Origin: Chrysomallon squamiferum
Lineage: Eukaryota > Mollusca > Gastropoda > Neomphalida > Peltospiridae
Length of the DNA: 64,000 nt
Assembly (NCBI GenBank): GCA_012295275.1
Contig: CM022670.1
Location: 1,576,501 to 1,640,500, forward strand
Reading direction: 5' to 3'
Shown: positions 36,268 through 48,519 of the stretch, in pieces
Layout: every line of letters begins with the position of its first letter
Position numbering within the stretch: position 1 is the first letter of the stretch
Position numbers and translations under genes: made by a program
The notes under the pieces: generated by a model
The model's database searches: none
Seen by the model: only the letters and a program-made list of their open reading frames with translations
Told to the model about the DNA's origin: nothing

Positions 36268-38640
36268 AGATACCATGCTAATATAACACAAATCATAATA
36301 AAACAGATCCCATGCTGTTATAACACAAATCATAACAGATACCATGCTGATATAACACAAATAATAACATACGAGATACCACACTGTTATAACACAAATC
36401 ATAACATACCAGATGCCACCCTGTTATAACACAAATCATAACATACCAGATGCCACCCTGTTATAACACAAATCATAACATACCAGATACCACGCTGTTA
36501 TAACACAAATCATAACAGATGCCACGCTGTTATAACACAAATCATAACAGATACCACGCTGTTATAACACAAATCATAACAGATGCCACGCTGTTATAAC
36601 ACAAATCATAACATACCAGATACCACGCTGTTATAACATAAATCATAACAGATGCCACACTGTTATAACACAAATCATAACACATGCCACTCTGTTATAA
36701 CACAAATCATAACATACCAGATACCACGCTGTTATAACACAAATCATAACAGATACCACGCTGTTATAACACAAATCATAACAGATGCCACACTGTTATA
36801 ACATCATAACATACCAGATACCACGCTGTTATAACATAAATCATAACAGATGCCACAATAACACAAATCATAACAGATACCACACTGTTATAACACAAAT
36901 CATAACAGATACCACACTGTTATAACACAAATCATAACAGATGCCACGCTGTTATAACACAAATCATAACATACCAGATACCACGCTGTTATAACACAAA
37001 TCATAACATACCAGATACCACGCTGTTATAACACAAATCATAACAGATACCACACTGTTATAACACAAATCATAACAGATACCACACTGTTATAACACAA
37101 ATCATAACATACCAGATACCACGCTGTTATAACACAAATCATAACAGATGCCACAAATAACACAAATCATAACATACCAGATACCACGCTGTTATAACAC
37201 AAATCATACCAGATACCACGCTGTTATAACACAAATCATAACAGATACCACACTGTTATAACACAAATCATAACATACCAGATACCATGCTGTTATAACA
37301 CAAATCATACCAGATACCACGCTGTTATAACACAAATCATAACAGATGCCACGCTGTTATAACACAAATCATAACAGATGCCACGCTGTTATAACACAAA
37401 TCATAACAGATACCACGCTGTTATAACACAAATCATAACATACCAGATACCACGCTGTTATAACATAAATCATAACAGATGCCACGCTGTTATAACACAA
37501 ATCATAATAGATACCAGACTGTTATAACACAAATCATAACAGATACCACGCTGTTATAACACAAATCATAACATACCAGATACCACGCTGTTATAACACA
37601 AATCATAACATACCAGATACCACGCTGTTATAACACAAATCATAACAGATGCCACGCTGTTATAACACAAATCATAACAGATGCCACGCTGTTATAACAC
37701 AAATCATAACGTACCAGATACCACGCTGTTATAACACAAATCATAACAGATACCACGCTGTTATAACACAAATCATAACATACCAGATACCATGCTGTTA
37801 TAACACAAATCATAACAGATGCCACGCTGTTATAACACAAATCATAACAGATGCCACGCTGTTATAACACAAATCATAACATACCAGATACCACGCTGTT
37901 ATAACACAAATCATAACATACCAGATACCACACTGTTATAACACAAATCATAACAGATGCCACGCTGTTATAACACAAATCATAACAGATACCACGCTGT
38001 TATAACACAAATCATAACATACCAGATACCATGCTGTTATAACACAAATCATAACAGATACCACACTGTTATAACACAAATCATAACATACCAGATACCA
38101 CGCTGTTATAACACAAATCATAACATACCAGATACCACACTGTTATAACACAAATCATAACAGATGCCACATAACACAAATCATAACAGATACCATGTTT
38201 AACACAAATCATAACAGATACCACACTGTTATAACACAAATCATAACATACCAGATACCACGCTGTTATAACACAAATCATAACATAAGATACCATGCTG
38301 TTATAACACAAATCATAACATACCAGATACCATGCTGTTATAACACAAATCATAACAGATACCACACTGTTATAACACAAATCATAATATACCAGATACC
38401 ACGCTGTTATAACACAAATCATAACATAAGATACCATGCTGTTCTAACACAAATCATAACATAATAGATACCAGACTGTTATAACACAAATCATAACAGA
38501 TACCACGCTGTTATAACACAGATCATAACATAATAGATACCATGCTGTTATAACACAAATCATAACATAACAAATGCCATGCTTTTATAACACAAAACAT
38601 AATATAATAGATACCAGACTGATATAATACAAATCATGAC
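36268..38640. repeat. 2.4-kb minisatellite of 32/37-bp units
   Basis: About 70 units of agataccacgctgttataac followed by acaaatcataac, either 32 bp or 37 bp with an extra catac. Units carry A/G and C/T changes (GATACC or GATGCC, ACGC, ACAC or ATGC), truncated units occur, and the edges are more diverged than the centre. Each unit contains the perfect palindrome TGTTATAACA. Apparent frames on both strands are artefacts. Confidence 0.97.
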
Positions 38641-38689
38641 ATAACAGATAGCTGTTTTGTTCTGGGGTTTTAGAAATTTAGATATAACT

Positions 38690-39340
38690 GAAAGACTTCA
38701 TCTCGAGTTTTACAAATATTTATTATGCACAAGTCAACACCAAGCTTTATGGTTTATGGTGAAATATCTGCCCACTGTCTATAAGTGTTAAAGTACAAAG
38801 GGTTGGTAAGTGCAAAGAGTACAAATTGTCTGGTGTACAGTACATGATATTATCATATAACCATAGTTTAAATGTTAAATCAAGTTCTTGGTTATCATCT
38901 ATAAAAGCTGTACTAGATCAATGTGGCTTATGTTACATATGTTCATGTCTCAAAGTGAATGACTTGTGGTTAAAACATGATGTTAAAAGAATTTTATGAG
39001 ACCAGTTCTTATTAAAATGGAATAGAGATAAACTTGAGTCATCTAAAGGCATTAATTATAGAATGTTTAAATTATATCAGTAAAGCCACGAACTAAAACT
39101 GCTAGAACATTAAATTTGGAATCAGTAATGTCAAGCTTCCTAGAGAAACTGACAGACGGTTCAGCACTGAAAGACAAGACAGAATATGTAATTTATGTAA
39201 TTCTCATATTGGTGATGAGTTCCACTATATTTTTAACTGTTCTTCTTTATCTGTTGAAGGAAATAAATATATATCATATTATTATACATTTAGACCAAAT
39301 GCAATAACATATCAACATTTATTTCCTACAAAAGAATTTT
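38690..39340 (+). pseudogene. Non-LTR retrotransposon ORF2 C-terminal remnant
   Basis: With several stops and frame changes this reads like the C-terminus of LINE ORF2 proteins. SSWLSSIKAVLDQCGLCYI is followed by WLKHDVKRILWDQFLLKWNR and then YRMFKLYQ. A C-terminal finger reads ICNLCNSHIGDEFHYIFNC, with C-X2-C at 39187-39198 and H-X4-C at 39223-39240, then RPNAITYQHLFPTK. A T run follows at about 39336-39353. The reverse transcriptase domain is absent, so this is a 5'-truncated dead copy; the clade is not assignable. Confidence 0.8.
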
Positions 39341-39837
39341 TTTTTTTTTTTTTTATATAAATGTTTCCAATATTTACAAATTGTGATTGAGAGAGTCAGT
39401 CTTCTGCATTAAATAAGAATTAATGTGTTTTGTACCACTACAGAAAATACTGTTTAAATTATGTTTTGTTTGTATGTAACAAATGCATCTGGTGCAGTCT
39501 TTAGAGAAGTACATTTCTTGTCTTGTCTTGATGGTTGAAATAACCAAATGAAAAACAACAACAACAACAACAACAACAAAAAATCTTTGTTTCTAATTAA
39601 CTGTAACGGAAGTTTTTGAGTTTCTTTCGATTACTTGAGACAACAAGCAACCAGGGAAAACTGTTCATTAGTCAGTTGTTTGACAGGAAACAATTTTAGA
39701 AATAATATTCCACTCAATCCCTTGTGAGGCAGATGGATTGAGTAACTGAGATAAAGTACTTTTTTTTTGAAGATCATACAGCTTAGCATGAAACCCACAG
39801 AAACAGACAATGAGAGTTTAAAAAGATTAAAGAGAAA

Positions 39838-40115
39838 ATGGATTTTGGTTGAGAGAGAGAAAGAGAGAAAGTGAGAGGATGAGAGAAATATTGAAAGACA
39901 ACAAAAGAAAGAGAGTTAGAAAACAGAAATACAGAGACACAAAGAGAAAGACAGACAGTAACAGAAAGAGAGAGTGAAGGAAATATAAAGAAAAAGAATA
40001 AAAGCTTAACAAGAATAATGAAGAAAACCAAACTAAAAAGAAAGAAAACTTTCAAAAAAGTAAAAAAAGGAGGAAATTAAAAGGGAAAGAAAAATGGGAA
40101 AAAGACAGATAAAGA
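39838..40115. repeat. Polypurine (GA-rich) tract
   Basis: About 280 bp of almost pure purine on the plus strand (gagagagagaaagagagaaa and similar), imperfect rather than a clean microsatellite. The Leu/Ser/Phe-rich minus-strand frames are composition artefacts. Confidence 0.85.
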
Positions 40116-41880
40116 CAGGAAGCTGAATGATGCAAAGAGAATACAAATGAGCAGGAAATGAAGGAAATGGCCGAGTTTTGTGACAGGAACACATTATTCT
40201 GTACATTCGAAACATGCTCCTGAAAACCATGTGAGATGTTTCCTCTGTAATTTGTATCTGATGATGTCATCTCTGTATGTTAACAACAAGATAATCACAC
40301 TGCTTACCTTGTTCATGTCATAAGTTTGTACACAGAACAAGATTTAATTACATACTTTCAAAAGATTTTGGTAGGATTTATAAAAAAAATTTAGTAATTT
40401 TTTTTTTAATAAATACTTGTTGTTATTTTTATTTGCTGATCTGCTGAATTATGAAGAAAAAAAAATCAACAAACCTTAAATTTACATTAAAAACATTGTA
40501 TAATGTGTCCATATTGAAAACCAGTAATCAAACAAAATCAAATAACAGCCAAGGTTAATAATAATTATTTATATATATGATCTTTAATAAATCAATTGTG
40601 AAGCTATGGCAGGATTGGGAAAAAGTCTGGTTATGCATACATAGGATGTTTTTGTCTTTGTGTTAATGTATGCATGTGGAATATTTATTTGTGTTTTGTA
40701 TGTATGAAGGCAGAAATAATATTTTTAAGTGTATAATGATCTTTTAAAAATAAGCAAATAATCTTCTTTTTTTTAAATATGTTTATTTTTTAGAAAACTA
40801 CTTGCATAATACAAATCATTAGAATTTAATAAAAATAATAATAATAATAATAATTTCAAAATCAATTATGCTAAAGTATAAATTAAATTGAAGTGTAAAA
40901 AAAAAGAAAAGTTAAACAACCATGCTGTACTCTTTTAACACAGTTTATAACCAAGAGCCACTGACATTTTCAGTCCATTCACTGCCAATCTTATCACAGC
41001 AGTAACTTCATAGCCAGACTGCCTAGCAACACGTGTGTGTCTTCTGTTGTATTTCCAACCTATCAGTGTGGTAGCCTGACTGTTTTGAAATAACTCTACG
41101 TTAGTGTTTTAAATAATAATAGTGTGTTCGTTTTTCATATTCAGAGTGATATATATTTTGATTTATTTCTATATCCAAGTTGCCAGTTATGTTTTCAAAA
41201 GTATTTCTGCATCCAAATTATCTGTAATATTTTAAAAAGAATTTTTTTTTTTTTCATGAAAGTTGCCTGTGATGTTTTGAAAAGTATTTCAGCATATCAG
41301 CTCTAAGTAATAGGTATTTTTATTTATTTCTGTATGCTAGTTATCATAATTATATTTGGTTTTTTATATATTAAATAATCCTACATTCAGTTTGTCAGTA
41401 AAATTTGGTTTTAAATGTTTTTATCCAAGCTTATAATGATACTCAGTTTTATTTATTTTCACATTCAAGTTATCAATAATATTTCTTTGTGATATTTGTT
41501 TTTAAATATTTCTAAATCAAAGTTATCAGTAACATTTATTTTTGATTATTTCTAAATCCAAGTTTTCAATAATATTTATTTTTAATTATTTCTAAATCCA
41601 AATTATCAGTAACATTTTTTTTTAAATGTTTGTGCATCCAAGCTACCCATGATATTCAAATATTAATACTTCCACATGCTGTAATGAAAGAGAATATCTT
41701 CATCCTGTGACTGGGTTTCAATAACTCTGTGGAAATGTCACTCAAGTTTTAACACTGAATATCTTAACTGCTTGTCAGCTGTTAGTCCATAAACTAATGT
41801 TAACAGATTGATTTTTATATTTGGTTTTTGTAATGTATGGATCCAAATTATACACAGGATACACTAAGTATATGTAGGCA

Positions 41881-41885
<5 letters not shown>

Positions 41886-41926
<41 letters not shown>
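41886..41926. repeat. (CA)n microsatellite
   Basis: About 20 CA units, flanked by further CA-rich sequence to 42120. Confidence 0.92.
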
Positions 41927-41930
<4 letters not shown>

Positions 41931-43899
41931 AACAAGACATACATGTTTATAGACATATTGATCCAAATTCAGATAATATATGCAATCCATAATCTATACA
42001 TATATGCATAAATTATAAGCACAGACATAAACTGACACATGTAACTGCATACAAATATATGCAGAAACAGGCACACAAAGATTTAAACATGATATGTAAT
42101 ACAGACACACACACATAATTATGTATATCAAATATACTGAAACATTCAGACATTCATATATTGATCTCTCTTTTATTAAAAAATACATGAATATATTGGT
42201 GTATATTAATCTGTGTGTAACTTAATAAATATTTCCATATAGATACACACAAACACATTAACTTAATAATGATACTTAATCATTTTATTAAATTTTACTT
42301 TATCAAACATTTTTTTCCCCTCCATTTTATTAAGCATAAATAAGAAATTAGCTTATATATATTAATTTATATATTTATGCTTGAGAAAGTAAAATTTAAT
42401 AAAATATTTCTGAACATTTAATATTACTGATAGGACAGAAATGTTGATCAGTGGAGAAGACAGATGCAAAATTCATTACAAACTGAGTCCGATAATCTCC
42501 CTATGAATACCAGCTTCAGATGGTAGATACAGGGATAATTAGGGTGTGGCTGTGTGGGTGTGGGTATGTGTGTCTGGGTGATTGTTTGTTGGTTATTTGA
42601 TCCGTATGCAAGTATCTGTAGCTTATTGTACTGAATATTTTTATGTATGAATGTATTAGGTATGTTGCTTATATTTAGATATGTTTATACACATTGCTAC
42701 ACATTTATGTACATGTTCTAAATATGTTTATATGTTTGTGTGTATGTGGTATGTGTAGGTGTGTGCCTGTGTTTGTGAATATGACTAAAATATAATTTAA
42801 TATATATGTGTTTTAATATATATGTATGTGTATGTTTGTAAAGAGTTCATTTACTTGCATATATGTATACATTAAATATCATACTTAGATATCTTATTTC
42901 ATTTGTTTGAAAAATTTCTTTAGAACAAAAATTCATTTCTTATATAGATTTTGTTTTATGTTATTTATTTTTTTGTTTTTTTTAAATTTGTTTAAGGGAA
43001 AAGATCTGTTAAAGAAAATAAGATTTTATAAGATTTAATTATAGTAAATTCATAGGATATAGTATTCAGCTAAAATGAAAATATATAGATGGGTTAGAAA
43101 ATTTATTTTAAAAAGCCCAGAAAGAAAGATGCAAGAAACAAAAATTTAAGTGTTAATTTTTTTTATCTGGAAAATAGAATTATCAAGAAATATATGAAAA
43201 GAAAGTAAGGCTACTGCATTTTACTATTTGAAAGTTTTAAAAATCACATTATAATGCTCATTTTCTTTCTAATATTATATAAAAAAAAAACATTTATTAA
43301 AATATTTTATTGGTATGAAAATATTACAAAATACTCTTGTACACTTCCATATGAATTTTGATTGACTGGACATCAGTCTTAGATAAATTAATATGTTTGT
43401 GTTTTTCTTTCTTTCTTTCTTTCTAAAACAAACAAACAAAAAAATCAGCCTCCATACATTCTGATAATCTTGTTAGTTTACAGAAATACTTTATTGTTAG
43501 CAAAAAATGATTGCAAGTAACAAATAAAACAAAGACCTGGAAAGAATTTATAATGAAATGTCCAATCTCTGTGTACAACAGTTTTAATTATTCTTTATAA
43601 AAATATTGTGATTCCTTATCAATGAATATTATTGCAAGAATAAATAAAATTCCTGTTGTATAAGAATAATGAATCAAGACGAATAATATTCAATCAATTA
43701 TTACATATAGATTTTTTTAAATTCAGATTTGCTTTTAATAATTTCTATGTTTTTAATTTGCTGAATATTTGTGAAATAAAAAGAGTATGTTAGGGGAGAT
43801 AACCAATGATTTTTTTTAAAGTTGTACAATAATTATGTTACTAAAACAACAACAACAGTAACTGTTAGTAATTCGTATTACTAGTATTATTTCTACTAT

Positions 43900-44150
43900 T
43901 ACCATTACTAATACAATTACTACTATTACTTTTACAACACCCTGAATTACACATTTACTACAATTATTACTTCTACTACTACCACCACCACCACCGCCAT
44001 TCTTATTATTACTAATACATCTGCTACTGCTGCTATTAACATTAGTATTACTACTACCACAGTGATTATTTCAACTACTGCTGCTAGCGTACTAAAGCTA
44101 CCACTTCTGCTATTGTATTTAGTATTAATATCACATTACTGCTATTCATT
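43900..44150. repeat. Degenerate ACT/ACC trinucleotide tract
   Basis: Imperfect ACT, ACC and ATT triplets (ccaccaccaccaccgccatt within it), about 220 bp downstream of the middle first exon on its transcribed strand. Confidence 0.7.
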
Positions 44151-44367
44151 CCTGTAATTTAAAAAGCAAAAACACCCACTGACATCACTAATGAATATTT
44201 TAATACTGAAACTTAATATGACAAGAAAAAAAGGAAAGGAAACAAAAGAAAAAACAAACAAAAGGAAACAGAAGAGAAAGAAAGAAAACAAAAAAAATCT
44301 GTTGTTCAACATTTCACGTCAGGTTAATCATCTCATGTTTGATATTTTTAATGAGACGCAGACTCAC

Positions 44368-44527
44368 TTCTCTGCAGTGGGTGACTTCCTCTGTATTTTG
44401 AAGCAGACGTCTCAGCAGAGAGGTCATTGTCCGGAGAGATGTTCAGAAGAAGAACTTGCTCTTGACCAGCTCGATCTTCACCTTCATTCAGCCCGTTCTT
44501 CTCACTGCTTGTATCATGGCCGTTCAT
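44368..44527 (-). CDS. SLC4A11: SLC4A11-like alternative first coding exon (middle)
   Basis: Minus strand: acceptor TTATTGCAG, then AAAA and ATG, 53 codons and donor AGAA|GTGAGT. It leaves one base (phase 1), so it joins exon 2 in frame through AGT, giving an 841-residue protein. The peptide is hydrophilic and acidic (MNGHDTSSEKNGLNEGEDRA, ending SKYRGSHPLQR), like the cytosolic tails of SLC4 proteins. The acceptor implies an upstream untranslated exon, perhaps the one near 46.5 kb. Splicing the most distal exon into this one would hit a stop, so the two starts look mutually exclusive. Confidence 0.72.
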
Positions 44528-46326
44528 TTTTCTGCAATAAGTACGTTTTAAAAAGAAGGATTATTTTAATTTTATAAAGAGACATGTTTTCACTTTGTTT
44601 TGTTACAAATTATTGAAAAAGTGTGGTCTTAGTCTGAAGTATTAGAAAACAGAATCTGTGTCACCCCTGCATAGGTTACTCCTACAGAGGAGCAGTGAAG
44701 CTGGACAATTTTTTGAAAGAATATTTTCTTTGTATATTCTCTTTATTGAATGACGTTTGAGTAATTTTTATATTCTCACTTTTAAAATTAACTGTTTGTA
44801 TCTTAATGATATTTATGTTGTGTATATGTGTACGATTGCATGTGAGTCTTCTGAGGACTTCCAGAAAATATTATGAAATAAAAAAGCAAAAATAAAAAAC
44901 CTGAATAAATTCTTGAACAAAAAATACTACAAAAAACAACATTGAAACAAACAAAGAAAAAAAATAAAAAAAAAAAAAAATCCCGGCAAGAACAAATGAA
45001 AGAACAGTTACCTATTTATGAGTCTACATTTGTGAAACTCTTTTCATCCTTTATACCAACCCACTAACAGCCAGTTGTGTGTGTATTGTAAATTAAAGTT
45101 CTGTAATCAATGCAGTAATATTCTGTGACATCATAGTTAATGCAAATGTTTCTTTTTTTAAACCAATATCATTTACTCATCTCTGTGCTGTGAAGTGTAT
45201 AGAACAGAAAATGTCATGTGACTAGTTATTTAAACATCATGGAGTGTGCTGTGTTGTCACATTTGTGAAAAACTAACTGAGGTACATGGTTTCATATGTG
45301 TGTTGCTGATGTTTGAAAATTAAAAATTGCTGGTTAATCTAATTATCTATTTTGATTGATAACTGTTGATTATGTGACAATTCGAATCTTTCAAAACCAC
45401 GCAGGTCTCTGGTTTATACCAGTATAAAATAAAGACTGGTAAGAAATGAATAATTCTTGGATACTACAAATGATTATTCTCTACAGAAAATTTGCTTAAA
45501 ATTAAAAACAGACAAAAAATTCCAGACCAACACCTGAATATTAGTTTTTTGTTACTTCTTCATCCAGTGTATCCAGAATGGTATACAGATTTAGATTTAT
45601 ATCTATATTCAAATTACCAGTAATATTTGAATTCCAAAACGCGATAAAAGGCAAAACCAAAAATTAAAAAAAAAATATGTCACCAAAAGTTCAGCATTTT
45701 TACAGGTGTTCAACATCCATAATCATTTTCACCAAAATTCTGTATCCACCACTGATCTACACAGTAGACTTTAGACCTTTGTTACCTAATGTTATGAACT
45801 CCAAAGCAGAAACAGTCATTTTTCTCAAAACAAAGAAAACTGATTTATAGTGTTTTGGAACCAAACTCTTCATTTGTTTTTATTTAAATTTGAAGACTCA
45901 ATATCTAAACAAATTTTCTTGAAAAAGAGATAACATCCAAGGGTTTAAAATCTGATCCTGAATATTATTACATGAAATAGAAAAAGTTACATGCCAAAAT
46001 AGCTATTCTTTGTTACACACAATTATTATCAATGACATTTTTTTATTTTTCTCTAACTAAGATTAATATCTGAAACAATAAATTAATGCATAAATACTTT
46101 TTTATTCTAAACAATGCATTAAACACCAAATAAGCATTTTGAAATTTATCTCTTTGGAGAATAAAATTATAAATACTGAACGAATTTTTGAATCAAAGAT
46201 TTCAGGAAGAAATTTAAATTTTATATTAAAAATAGTAACAAAATAGTCCTATAAAATAATTTTTAAAAGCAATCATTAAAAAAAAAAAAAAAAAGGTACA
46301 ATAAAGAAAGAAAAGAGAACTAAAGA

Positions 46327-46328
<2 letters not shown>

Positions 46329-46392
<64 letters not shown>

Positions 46393-46403
46393 AATAAATA
46401 ATA
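46329..46403. repeat. (TAA)n and (TAAA)n microsatellite
   Basis: About 18 TAA units followed by TAAA units. Confidence 0.92.
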
Positions 46404-46486
46404 ATGAAATAGATATACTGGTAATAAAGAAAAGTATATTCTATTAAAAATGACGGTATTAGAAATATATAATTACCTTCTGGTGG

Positions 46487-46690
46487 TACAGAGAATAAAA
46501 AAAGGTTTCAGCTAGTCCCAGACTGGTAGTGATATCTCAGAGTAAACCTGATAGCAATAAAAAGACACGTAACTGTCACCTCGGTGTTAAGCCCCTCCCT
46601 TCATATCAGCCCAGGACGTACTGGCTGGACACAAACAACACTGATACATACACTGATATTACAAGACACCCAGATGATGACCTTTCCTAG
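46487..46690 (-). promoter_or_regulatory. Candidate 5' untranslated exon and promoter of the middle SLC4A11-like start
   Basis: A less AT-rich island in poor surroundings. On the minus strand it contains GGGAGGGGC (a GC-box-like element) and ends CCACCAGAAG|GTAATT, a good donor. The middle first coding exon has an acceptor just before its ATG and therefore needs such an upstream exon. Inferred from position and motifs only. Confidence 0.4.
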
Positions 46691-48154
46691 AATGTCTTTT
46701 AGGGGTTCTGGGGATTAAGAATGAATAAAATAATTTAAATATCTTTCTATAACTATATTTTAGGGATACTGGAAGAGAGAGAAATAGTCCAGAAATAATA
46801 CAAGAAGTAACATTTAAGTTTTATTTACTTTAAAAACCAGTAAGAAAACTTTTCCAACAAATATTTTATGTAAAATAGAAAAGTGGTCAAGTTCAATAAG
46901 CTTCAATTGATGAAACCAGTCAAGGAAACTAGTGTTAAAAATATATATTTATGGATTGTAGAAATTAGATTAAAAATGCAGAAAACCAGATGTACTGAAT
47001 CAATGTTAATTTTTTTTTTGTCTTGTCACTTTTGTTACTAATATTCTTTACAAGGTCTCTTTTAGCAGTTTCTTTCATCTTCAAAGGGAGTTGTGAATTA
47101 AAAGAGTAACATATGTGCCAGTGAAAATATGTTTGAATATAAAACAAACTGTGGGTTCACTGTATTAACAGTGCACTTTAAGAATGTATACTCTATCAAA
47201 ACTGAACATGTTAGTACAGATGTAAGATGCATGCAAACTTGCAAATCATAAAAATTAATTTGAAATTATTTACAATATCTTTTCAGTGGAGAGTAACATG
47301 TATTCTATTTTTACTTCTAAGAACAAGAGTGACCTTCAACTATTGTAAACTACTCCCAGTTTCCCTTCAATGGTCTTGATGATATCATATTTTTGGGCTC
47401 ATGCCATTTCAAAATCTACTTTATAATGTAAAATAAATAAACAAACAATAAATATTGACCTCCATAAATGTTTCAGTCATCAAAATGTGTACTACAATAT
47501 ATTATGTGTGGTGTATAAATGTAGATGTATATAATTAACAGATAAGCACAACAATACATATATAAAATAAAAATATATCTTCTTCTATTACATTAAAACA
47601 CACTGATTTGTTTGTTTTTTCTGATGTAATAATAAATATAATATTTAGAAAATGATGGCTTTTGAAGTTCTTTTTATTATTCTTAAATGCTTTAATTTTA
47701 AAATATTGTAAAATTATCTTCATTAAGTTAAAAACAGAATCTGGTTTCAGTTTAATAGCAATACAATTTATTGTTGTGTTGAAACAATATACTAAAAGAT
47801 TATTTCTTATTCAAAAGACTTGAATTTCAGCTGAGGCTGAGTTTAGTAACTTTTAAAATTCTTCCACCAGAAATCTCTTGATGTATGCCTGTCTTTGGGG
47901 AACCACTTTAACTTCATCACAGAGTTTTGGCCAAGCCAATATATATCTATTGGCATTACAAATTTGACTTTGAAATAATATAGAGGAGTTGTTGTTTTTC
48001 TGTGATAAGAATAAATTCTGTTGATTATAGGCTAAGAAAAATTAAAAATTAAAATAAATAAAAACAGCCATAGCAATAAGAAAAATGATAACAACTATAA
48101 TATTAAAAAGCAACAACATCAATACTGAAAATAATAACACTACTGCTAATAATT

Positions 48155-48296
48155 ATTATTATTGTTGTTTTTATTATTATATGTATAATTATTGTTATTA
48201 TTACATGTATCATTATTATTATTATTATTATTACACGTATCATTATTATTATTATTATTATTATGTATCATTATTATTATTATTATTATTATTATA
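48155..48296. repeat. (TTA)n tract with TTACATGTATCA interruptions
   Basis: TTA runs separated three times by TATGTAT/CATGTATCA phrases. It lies within 25 bp of the donor of the distal first exon. Confidence 0.9.
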
Positions 48297-48318
48297 AAAA
48301 TAGTGTAAACAGTAATAC

Positions 48319-48370
48319 CTGTATCTGCAACATTAAACAACTCTGAACTGCTCCACGTCTCAGTGTCCAT
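48319..48370 (-). CDS. SLC4A11: SLC4A11-like alternative first coding exon (most distal)
   Basis: On the minus strand CAACATGG gives a start followed by MDTETWSSSELFNVADT, then ACAG|GTATTA. The 52 nt leave one base (phase 1), which joins exon 2 (25295-25332, beginning with two completing bases) as GGT, giving an 805-residue protein. A (TTA)n tract lies just downstream in the intron. No homologue was recognised for this N-terminus. Human SLC4A11 also uses alternative first exons, which makes this plausible. Confidence 0.62.
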
Positions 48371-48485
48371 GTTGCTTCATGACTGGTGTATTGACACCAA
48401 TTCATTTTTCTTAAAACAACTTGCTTTATCTTCATCTATCACGAGACAGAAACATGTTAATGATGTTATGTACCCAGTTTCTATA

Positions 48486-48519
<34 letters not shown>
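48486..48519. repeat. (TG)n microsatellite
   Basis: About 16 units, about 120 bp upstream of the distal SLC4A11-like start codon on the minus strand. Confidence 0.92.

Larger units (their letters stand above)
33440..44367. other. Region between proximal and middle alternative first exons
   Basis: Intron for transcripts using the distal starts and upstream flank for the proximal start. It holds the tandem duplication, minisatellite and LINE remnant listed separately. The remainder is AT-rich, with one complex island at 40900-41110. I recognised no further coding exon. Confidence 0.5.

Noticed and set aside
37640-38464. Open frames on both strands with repeated CYNTNHN or MICVITAWYL peptides
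   Set aside because: Frames created by the 32/37-bp minisatellite. Unit length variation breaks them and both strands are equally open.
36268-38640. Superficial likeness to a CRISPR array
   Set aside because: Units are head to tail without unique spacers, and the genome is animal.
39780-40270. Minus-strand Ser/Leu/Phe-rich frames
   Set aside because: Compositional result of the polypurine tract. No homology or splice sites recognised.
40290-40335. Minus-strand AACATGAACAAG|GTAAGC, a possible fourth first exon
   Set aside because: A good donor, but it ends in phase 0 and cannot join exon 2 in frame. Kept only as a possible non-coding junction.
40990-41040. X-box-like CTGCCTAGCAAC (RFX site)
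   Set aside because: One half-site is imperfect and no gene start is nearby.
48085-48297. Asn/Tyr-rich plus-strand frame
   Set aside because: Product of the TTA repeat. The real signal here is the minus-strand start exon beside it.
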